DNA from: DASUFH01 sp036274645
Lineage (GTDB): Bacteria > Acidobacteriota > Terriglobia > 20CM-2-55-15
Reading direction: 5' to 3'
Length of the DNA: 19,294 nucleotides
Assembly: GCA_036274645.1 (NCBI GenBank)
Contig: DASUFH010000288.1
Location: forward strand, 1 to 19,294
Shown: positions 13,762-19,294 of the stretch, in pieces
Position numbering within the stretch: position 1 is the first letter of the stretch
Layout: every line of letters starts with the position of its first letter
Translations under genes and position numbers: made by a program
Notes under the pieces: generated by a model
What the model was told of the DNA's origin: nothing
The model's database searches: none
What the model saw: only the letters and a program-made list of their open reading frames with translations

Positions 13762-14775
13762 ATGCAAGTCGGAATGGTCGGTCTCGGAAGAATGGGTTCG
13801 AACATGGCGCGGCGGCTTCTCAAAGGAGGCCACGACTGCGTGGTCTTCAACAGGTCGCCGCAGCCCGTCGAGGCATTGGTGAAAGAGAACGCCACGGCGG
13901 CGGCGTCCTTGAAAGACCTGGTCAGCAAGCTGACCAGGCCCCGCGCCGTCTGGCTGATGGTTCCTGCCGCCGCAGTTGACGATATGATCGGTTCGCTCGC
14001 TCCCGAGCTGGAGGCCGGCGACATTCTGATTGACGGCGGGAACTCCCGCTACATCGACGATATTCGCCGCGCAAAGGACCTGTCCTCCAGAAAAATTCAC
14101 TACGTGGACGTTGGTACGAGCGGCGGCGTGTGGGGTCTGGAGCGGGGTTACTGCATGATGATTGGAGGCGAGCCCGAGGCGGTCCGGCGCCTCGATCCTC
14201 TTTTTGCCACGCTGGCGCCCGGCATGGGCCAGATTGCGCCGACGCCCGGCCGCGAAAAGATGGGTGGCGCTGCCGAGCAGGGTTACCTGCACTGCGGCCC
14301 GAACGGCGCGGGTCACTTTGTCAAAATGGTCCACAACGGCATCGAATACGGCCTGATGGCCGCGTATGCGGAGGGACTTAACGTGCTGCGCCAGGCCAAC
14401 GTGGGCAAGCAACAGACGGCGGCTGACGCCGAAACCGCGCCGCTGAGCGATCCGGGGAACTACCAGTACGATTTCAATCTGCCGGATATCGCGGAAGTGT
14501 GGCGGCGCGGCAGCGTCATTGCGTCGTGGCTGCTGGATCTGGCGGCGGCCGCGCTGGTCCGGGATCCGGCGCTCTCGGAGTTCGGCGGCCGTGTCTCGGA
14601 TTCGGGCGAAGGCCGATGGACGATCCAGGCCGCCATCGATGAGGCGGTCCCGGCGCCCGTGCTGTCCGCCGCGCTCTATGCGCGGTTCAGTTCGCGTGGA
14701 CGCGCCGACTTTCAGGACAGACTGCTTTCGGCGTTGCGTCACGAGTTTGGCGGACATGTGGAAAAGGCTGCGTAG
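13762..14775 (+). CDS. gnd: 6-phosphogluconate dehydrogenase, decarboxylating, short form
   Basis: It oxidises 6-phosphogluconate to ribulose-5-phosphate and CO2. The 337-residue length fits the short (YqeC-like) group rather than the 470-residue E. coli Gnd. The Rossmann motif is MVGLGRMGSNMARRL (residues 4-18). FNRSP (about 29-33) follows the second strand. IDGGNSRYIDD, VDVGTSGGVWGLERGYCMMIGG and the catalytic GHFVKMVHNGIEYG are all present. The end has DSGEGRWT and FSSRGRADFQDRLL. The Arg in NRS is the residue that binds the NADP 2'-phosphate in long-form enzymes, whereas many short forms use NAD, so NADP use is possible but inferred. AAAAGGAG stands 6 nt before the ATG. The 121-nt gap after pgi may hold an internal regulatory element, but none is clear. 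Confidence 0.95.
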   Translation: MQVGMVGLGRMGSNMARRLLKGGHDCVVFNRSPQPVEALVKENATAAASLKDLVSKLTRPRAVWLMVPAAAVDDMIGSLAPELEAGDILIDGGNSRYIDDIRRAKDLSSRKIHYVDVGTSGGVWGLERGYCMMIGGEPEAVRRLDPLFATLAPGMGQIAPTPGREKMGGAAEQGYLHCGPNGAGHFVKMVHNGIEYGLMAAYAEGLNVLRQANVGKQQTAADAETAPLSDPGNYQYDFNLPDIAEVWRRGSVIASWLLDLAAAALVRDPALSEFGGRVSDSGEGRWTIQAAIDEAVPAPVLSAALYARFSSRGRADFQDRLLSALRHEFGGHVEKAA

Positions 14776-14860
14776 CGGCCGTGGCGGCAGTGTTCCGAAG
14801 GCTCAGACCGGCGGCCCGCATCAGATCGGCCCGTGGCGGGAAAGTATGAGGTGAAGGTCC

Positions 14861-16270
14861 GTGAATAATGAGTCCCATTCGGATGCCCTGGTGTTCTTTG
14901 GCGCCACCGGTGACCTTGCCTTCAAGAAGATCTTTCCGGCCCTCGAGGCCATGGTCAAGCGGGACCGGCTCAACGTTCCGGTCATCGGCGTGGCCCGTTC
15001 CGCGGAAAGCGTCGATGCCCTTCGCGCGCGGGCGCGCGAGAGCCTCGCGGCGCACGGAGGCGTCGACGCCGCGGCTTTCGATAAGCTTGCCCGGCTGTTG
15101 CGCTACGTGCGGGGCGACTATAACGATCCGGCGACCTTCAACGCAGTGCGGAAAGAGCTGGCCTCCGCCAGCCGCCCGACGTTCTACCTCGCCATCCCGC
15201 CTGCGCTGTTCGGGACGGTCGTGGAACGGCTGAAGGAATCCGGCTGCGCCGAGGGCGCGCGCGTGATCGTGGAGAAGCCGTTTGGAACCGATCTCGCGAC
15301 GGCCCGGAAACTGAACCGTGCCCTGATGAGTACCTTTTCCGAGAATGCAATATTCCGCATCGATCACTATCTCGGGAAGCGGCCTGTTCAGAATCTGCTG
15401 TACTTCAGATTTGCCAACTCGCTGCTGGAGCCATTCTGGAATCGGCGTTATGTCGAGAGTGTGCAGATCACCATGGCGGAGAGCTTTGGCGTTCAGGGAA
15501 GGGGAGCATTCTACGATCAGACAGGCGCCATCCGCGACGTCGTTCAGAACCACCTGTTCCAGATTCTGTCCAACCTCGCCATGGAGCCACCCGCGCGGCC
15601 AGACAGCGAATCGATCCGCGATGAAAAAGTGAAGGTTCTGAAGGCCATCGAGCCGTTGGACCCGAAGCGGATCGTTCGTGGGCAATTTCGGGGGTATCGC
15701 CAGGAGCCGGGCGTGGCGCCAGACTCAAACATGGAAACATTTGCCGCGCTGCGCCTGGAGATTCAATCCTGGCGTTGGCAGGGAGTGCCTTTCCATCTCC
15801 GCGCAGGGAAGTCCCTGCCTGTAACCTGCACTGAAATATTTGTCCAGCTCCGGAAGCCGCCTTCGCTGTATTCCCACAGGAGCCTGAAGTCCAATCACGT
15901 GCGCCTGCGAATCAGTCCGGAGATAACTCTGGCGATTGGAATGATGGCGTTGACTCCGGCCGAGGAACTGACCGGAGAGCCCGTGGAGATGGTTGCGAGT
16001 CATTGTCCGGCGCCCGGCGAGCCGGAAGCGTACGAGCGCCTGTTGGAGGAAGCGATGGCGGGAGACGCCACGATGTTCGCGCGGCAGGACTACGTGGAAG
16101 AAGCATGGCGGATCGTCGATCCCGCTCTGAAGGCCGACATCCCCGTACACGAATACGAGCCGCAAACATGGGGGCCGAGCGTCGACGAGCAGGCGGTGGC
16201 GCCCACCGGAGGGTGGCACAACCCCATCGCGGTCGACGCGGACTGCTGGAGTCCGCCCGCGGCTCAATGA
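14861..16270 (+). CDS. zwf: Glucose-6-phosphate 1-dehydrogenase
   Basis: It oxidises glucose-6-phosphate to 6-phosphoglucono-lactone with NAD(P)+, the entry step of the oxidative pentose phosphate pathway. The N-terminal nucleotide motif is VFFGATGDLAFKKIFPAL. VIVEKPFGTDLATA follows, then the substrate-binding signature RIDHYLGK (residues 166-173), LEPFWNRRYVESVQITMAE and DVVQNHLFQIL. C-terminal segments include IRDEKVKVLKAI, RGQFRGY, PFHLRAGKSLP and EEAWRIVDP. The 469-residue length is normal or slightly short. GTG 14861 is the start, with GAGGTGAAGG just upstream. An out-of-frame ATG at 14868 is ignored. The gene follows gnd by 85 nt and precedes pgl by 12 nt. Confidence 0.97.
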   Translation: MNNESHSDALVFFGATGDLAFKKIFPALEAMVKRDRLNVPVIGVARSAESVDALRARARESLAAHGGVDAAAFDKLARLLRYVRGDYNDPATFNAVRKELASASRPTFYLAIPPALFGTVVERLKESGCAEGARVIVEKPFGTDLATARKLNRALMSTFSENAIFRIDHYLGKRPVQNLLYFRFANSLLEPFWNRRYVESVQITMAESFGVQGRGAFYDQTGAIRDVVQNHLFQILSNLAMEPPARPDSESIRDEKVKVLKAIEPLDPKRIVRGQFRGYRQEPGVAPDSNMETFAALRLEIQSWRWQGVPFHLRAGKSLPVTCTEIFVQLRKPPSLYSHRSLKSNHVRLRISPEITLAIGMMALTPAEELTGEPVEMVASHCPAPGEPEAYERLLEEAMAGDATMFARQDYVEEAWRIVDPALKADIPVHEYEPQTWGPSVDEQAVAPTGGWHNPIAVDADCWSPPAAQ

Positions 16271-16282
16271 GCGAGAACATCC

Positions 16283-16978
16283 ATGCGGATCAAATGGCTG
16301 GCCGACGCCGACGCCGTGGCCCGGGAAGGCGCGCGCTTCATTGCTGAGGAAGCGCGGGCGGCAGTCGCCGCGCGCGGAATCTTTATCGCGGCCGTCAGCG
16401 GGGGGCGCACTCCCTGGCTGATGTTTCGCGCGCTCGCGGAAGAAGATGTGCCCTGGAGCGCGCTGCGTTTCGCACAGGTGGACGAGCGGGTCGCGCCCGC
16501 GGAAAGCGATGAACGAAACCTCCGGCATCTGCGGGAAAACCTGCTGGGTCGCGCGGCATTGCGGCCCGAACAGATCTGCGCCATGCCGGTCGAGTCGCCG
16601 GACCTGGATGCCGCGGCGAGAAGCTACGCGTCAGAGATCCAGAAACTGGCCGGCTCTCCGGCCGTGCTGGACCTCGTCCATCTGGGTCTCGGTTCGGATG
16701 GACACACCGCGTCGTTAGTGGCTGGAGATCCTGTGCTCGAGGTTACGGATCGGGACGTCGCTGCGACCGGTGTCTATCAGGGCCGCCGCCGCATGACGTT
16801 GACCTATCCCATCCTGAATCGGGCGCGGCGGATTCTCTGGGTCGTTACCGGAAAGGAGAAATCCGCAATGCTGACGCGACTACGCAACGGGGACCCATCG
16901 ATTCCGGCGGGCCGGGTTTGCCGCGATCGCGCCATCGTGCTGGCGGACCTCGCGGTTCGGCAAGTGGACTTTCCCTGA
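16283..16978 (+). CDS. pgl: 6-phosphogluconolactonase
   Basis: It hydrolyses 6-phosphoglucono-1,5-lactone, the Zwf product, to 6-phosphogluconate, the Gnd substrate. The 231-residue protein belongs to the DevB/SOL type. Markers are the phosphate-binding loop AAVSGGRTPWLMFRAL, AQVDERVAPAESDERNLRHL, HLGLGSDGHTASLVAGDP with the catalytic His, and RRRMTLTYPILNRARRILWVVTG. The start is 12 nt after zwf, with a weak GAGCGAG ribosome site, suggesting tight coupling. The stop codon lies inside a strong stem-loop that occupies the space before tkt. Confidence 0.95.
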   Translation: MRIKWLADADAVAREGARFIAEEARAAVAARGIFIAAVSGGRTPWLMFRALAEEDVPWSALRFAQVDERVAPAESDERNLRHLRENLLGRAALRPEQICAMPVESPDLDAAARSYASEIQKLAGSPAVLDLVHLGLGSDGHTASLVAGDPVLEVTDRDVAATGVYQGRRRMTLTYPILNRARRILWVVTGKEKSAMLTRLRNGDPSIPAGRVCRDRAIVLADLAVRQVDFP

Positions 16979-17014
16979 GAAGGGGATGCCGCGAAGCCGC
17001 GGCCCGTTCTCAGG
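16974..17014 (+). other. Two-part stem-loop spanning the pgl stop codon
   Basis: The outer stem is CCTGAGAA (16974-16981) with TTCTCAGG (17007-17014), 8 perfect pairs. The inner stem is GCCGCG (16988-16993), loop AAGC, CGCGGC (16998-17003), 6 perfect pairs. An asymmetric internal loop separates them. The pgl TGA (16976-16978) is in the outer 5' arm. There is no T-run after it, so it is more likely an RNA-stability, processing or attenuation element than a terminator. tkt starts 40 nt downstream. Confidence 0.6.
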
Positions 17015-17054
17015 AGACGAATTGGAATCCGTAAAAAGAGGATCGAGGTGATTC

Positions 17055-19145
17055 ATGGACCGCCGGAATCTGGATCAACTGGCCATCAATACCATCCGCA
17101 CCCTGTCGATCGACGCCGTACAGCAGGCCAGGTCGGGACACCCCGGCACGCCGATGGCGCTGGCCCCTCTGGTCTACACGATTTGGAATCGGGTTCTGCG
17201 ATTCGATCCGAAGGATCCCATCTGGCCGAATCGTGACCGGTTCGTCCTTTCCAATGGCCATGCGTCGATGTTGCTCTGGTCGATGCTCTTTCTCACGGAA
17301 ACGTCAGCGGTGAACGCAGACTACGAGACGCTGGGAAAGCCTGCGGTAAGCCTCGACGATATCCGCCGGTTCCGCCAGCTCGACAGCAAGGCCCCCGGCC
17401 ATCCGGAATACCACTGGACTTCAGGCGTCGAGGCAACCACCGGCCCGCTGGGACAGGGCGTCGCGATGAGTGTGGGTATGGCCATCGCCGAGAAGTGGCT
17501 CGCGAACCGTTACAACCGCCCGGGCTTCGATATCTTCGATTATCGGATTTATGCGATCGCCGGAGATGGCTGCATGATGGAAGGCGTTTCCTCGGAAGCC
17601 GCGTCGCTGGCGGGTCACCTCGAACTCGACAATCTCTGCTGGATCTATGACAACAACCACATCACCATCGAGGGAAACACCCGGATCACGTTTACGGAAG
17701 ACATCGGAACGCGGTTCATGGGATACGGCTGGAATGTACTGAGAGTCGGCGACGCCAACGATACGGATCAGATTCAGCACGCTCTCGCCATCTTTGCGAA
17801 GACAAGGGGACGGCCGACATTCATCATCCTCGACAGTCATATCGGCTATGGCGCGCCCCATTTGCAAGACACCGCGGCGGCGCACGGTGAACCGCTGGGC
17901 GAGGAGGAAGTCCGGCTGGCCAAGCGCAGCTACGGCTGGCCTGAAGACGCCAAATTCTTCGTTCCGAAAGGGGTCCGCGAGCATTTCGCGGCCGGCATCG
18001 GAGCGCGTGGCGCCGAGGCCCGGCGCCGCTGGACCGAACTCTTTGGGTCGTATCGAGCGGCGAATCCCGGACTGGCTGCGGAGATCGAGTCGATGCAGGT
18101 CCGCAACCTTCCGGCCGGATGGGACGACGGACTGCCGGTGTTTCCGGCGGACGCGAAGGGTATCCCGGGTCGAGACGCGTCCGGGGAGGCGCTGAACCGG
18201 CTGGCCCAAAACATTCCCTGGTTCCTGGGAGGCTCTGCGGATCTCGGGCCATCGAACCGTACGACGCTCAAGTATCCCGGCGCAGGCGACTTCGAACCGG
18301 GGAGTCCTGCGGGGAAAAATCTTCATTTTGGCATCCGTGAGCATGCGATGTGCGCCATCGTGAACGGCCTGTCGTTATCGAAGCTCCGCGCGTTCGCGGG
18401 CACGTTTCTCATCTTCAGTGACTATGCGCGTCCCGCCATCCGGCTTGCCGCCATGATGGAACTGCCGGTGATCTACGTTTTCACGCACGACGCGATGGGG
18501 GACGGGGAAGACGGCCCGACTCATCAGCCCGTGGAGCAACTGGCGTCACTGCGAGCGATTCCGGGTCTCGTCACGCTGCGGCCTGCGGACGCCAACGAAG
18601 TGGTCGAAGCGTATCGCTACGTCCTGCAGTTGCGCCACGAGCCCGCCGCGATCGCGCTGTCGCGCCAGCCCCTGCCGACGCTGGACCGGGCGAAGTACGC
18701 TCCGGCGTCCGGCGTGGCGCGCGGCGCATACGTGCTTGTGGACCCGCCGGAGGGGAAACCGGACGTCATTCTGATTGCGTCCGGCAGTGAAGTCAGCCTT
18801 GCATTGGCTGCGCACGAAACGTTGATCCGCCAGGGCATTCGTTCGCGGGTTGTTTCAATGCCGTCGTGGGACATCTTCGACCATCAGAGTCCGGAGTATC
18901 GGGACCACGTGTTGCCCCCGGATGTGAAGGCCCGCGTCGCCATCGAGCAGGCGTCGACGCTTGGCTGGGAGCGCTATGTCGGATCGTTCGGCCGGATCAT
19001 CGGCATGAAGACGTTCGGAGCGTCGGCGCCCCTGAAGGAACTGCAGCTGAAGTTCGGGTTCGAGCCGGATCGCATCGTCGAGATCGTGAACGAGCTGAAG
19101 CAGGCGGAGCGTCTGCTGAACCCCGATCTGAAGAAAACCGGTTAA
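17055..19145 (+). CDS. tkt: Transketolase
   Basis: This thiamine-diphosphate enzyme moves two-carbon units between pentose, triose and hexose phosphates, completing the non-oxidative branch with tal. The 696 residues are full length. The N-terminal half has ARSGHPGTPMALAPLVYTIW, DRFVLSNGHASMLLWSMLF and GPLGQGVAMSVGMAIAEKW. The ThDP/metal motif is GDGCMMEGVSSEAASLAGH (G170-D171-G172) through DNNHITIEGNT. The pyrimidine-domain GIREHAM holds the cofactor-activating Glu (E429), followed by FTHDAMGDGEDGPTHQPVEQ. The C-terminal domain has LIASGSEVSLALAAHE. ATG 17055 has GAGGTG 4 nt upstream. It is the last gene of the operon. Its TAA overlaps the stop of the convergent oxidoreductase gene. Confidence 0.97.
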   Translation: MDRRNLDQLAINTIRTLSIDAVQQARSGHPGTPMALAPLVYTIWNRVLRFDPKDPIWPNRDRFVLSNGHASMLLWSMLFLTETSAVNADYETLGKPAVSLDDIRRFRQLDSKAPGHPEYHWTSGVEATTGPLGQGVAMSVGMAIAEKWLANRYNRPGFDIFDYRIYAIAGDGCMMEGVSSEAASLAGHLELDNLCWIYDNNHITIEGNTRITFTEDIGTRFMGYGWNVLRVGDANDTDQIQHALAIFAKTRGRPTFIILDSHIGYGAPHLQDTAAAHGEPLGEEEVRLAKRSYGWPEDAKFFVPKGVREHFAAGIGARGAEARRRWTELFGSYRAANPGLAAEIESMQVRNLPAGWDDGLPVFPADAKGIPGRDASGEALNRLAQNIPWFLGGSADLGPSNRTTLKYPGAGDFEPGSPAGKNLHFGIREHAMCAIVNGLSLSKLRAFAGTFLIFSDYARPAIRLAAMMELPVIYVFTHDAMGDGEDGPTHQPVEQLASLRAIPGLVTLRPADANEVVEAYRYVLQLRHEPAAIALSRQPLPTLDRAKYAPASGVARGAYVLVDPPEGKPDVILIASGSEVSLALAAHETLIRQGIRSRVVSMPSWDIFDHQSPEYRDHVLPPDVKARVAIEQASTLGWERYVGSFGRIIGMKTFGASAPLKELQLKFGFEPDRIVEIVNELKQAERLLNPDLKKTG

Positions 19146-19294
19146 ACAGGCTGAAGCTCGGAGAACAACGTTGGCAGGAACTCAGCGACCGTCGGATGAA
19201 TGTGCATCGCGTTCCGGACAACGGTGTACGGCGCCTTCGCATACATCACGTCCAGCAGAACGTGGATCACCTCGTCGCCCCCGGTTCCCAGGAT
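19142..19294 (-). CDS. Pyridine nucleotide-disulfide oxidoreductase, C-terminal 50 residues
   Basis: The gene runs off the right edge, and only the 3' end is visible. The reverse-complement frame is open throughout and ends at TAA (19144-19142). The readable part has EVIHVLLDVMYAKAPYTVV, then AMHIHPTVAEFLPTLFSEL. This matches the end of the dimerisation domain of FAD-dependent disulfide oxidoreductases (mercuric reductase and dihydrolipoamide dehydrogenase relatives), where the HPT motif supplies the active-site His of the partner subunit. Which member of the family it is cannot be told without the redox-Cys and NAD(P)/FAD domains. The tail resembles mercuric-reductase-like proteins more than soluble transhydrogenase. 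It is convergent with tkt. Confidence 0.85.
   Translation of the reverse strand: MLGTGGDEVIHVLLDVMYAKAPYTVVRNAMHIHPTVAEFLPTLFSELQPV

Noticed and set aside
14776..14839. Imperfect direct repeat (CGGCCGTGGCGG and CGGCCCGTGGCGG) between gnd and zwf
   Set aside because: It is short, GC-rich and imperfect. Chance similarity in a GC-rich spacer is the simpler reading.
17022..17051. Nine-codon TTG mini-ORF after AGGAG, just before tkt
   Set aside because: The spacing is plausible, but nothing in its composition suggests a leader peptide, and a chance short frame is likely.

Overview
The window is high-GC bacterial DNA (about 60% by eye) with two functional blocks separated by about 600 bp of mostly non-coding sequence. 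No rRNA, tRNA, CRISPR array, insertion sequence or phage gene was recognised. The protein styles (a Cys-tailed ECF sigma factor, a DUF6064-like membrane protein, a YtkA-like lipoprotein in a CBA efflux operon) suggest Acidobacteriota or a similar environmental phylum. This is an impression, not a placement.

Block 1 (1-8842) is a heavy-metal efflux island. A P1B-type ATPase, cut by the left edge, runs leftward and carries two YHS domains and a heavy-metal-binding Cys domain in front of its membrane part. Divergent from it across 173 bp is an ECF sigma factor ending in a Cys/His-rich tail, which looks like a built-in metal sensor because no anti-sigma gene is adjacent. Rightward follow a small His-rich exported protein, a YtkA/FixH-like lipoprotein, and a tripartite RND pump: TolC-type outer-membrane channel, periplasmic adaptor, and inner-membrane HME-RND transporter. 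The last four genes are tightly packed (8-nt gap, 4-nt overlap, 8-nt gap). The RND transporter has an ELVDDAIVDVEN proton-relay motif and appears to lack the CusA methionine triad, so the exported metal is uncertain. My reading is that the sigma factor senses metal in the cytoplasm and drives both arms, with the ATPase clearing the cytoplasm and the RND system clearing the periplasm.

Between the blocks (8843-10158) lie a leftward DUF6064-like membrane protein, convergent with the RND gene, and a region holding one doubtful small ORF and a terminator-like palindrome.

Block 2 (about 10159-19145) is a seven-gene rightward cluster for glucose-6-phosphate metabolism: tal, a ROK/polyphosphate-glucokinase-like sugar kinase, pgi, a short-form gnd, zwf, pgl and tkt. 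Together they could phosphorylate glucose, interconvert G6P and F6P, oxidise G6P to ribulose-5-phosphate with NADPH formation, and recycle pentoses. Only rpe and rpi are missing from the set. tal has a well-placed Shine-Dalgarno in front of an ACG codon where family members begin with ATG. A strong two-part stem-loop spans the pgl stop codon. tkt ends tail-to-tail, sharing stop-codon bases, with a leftward FAD-dependent disulfide oxidoreductase cut by the right edge.
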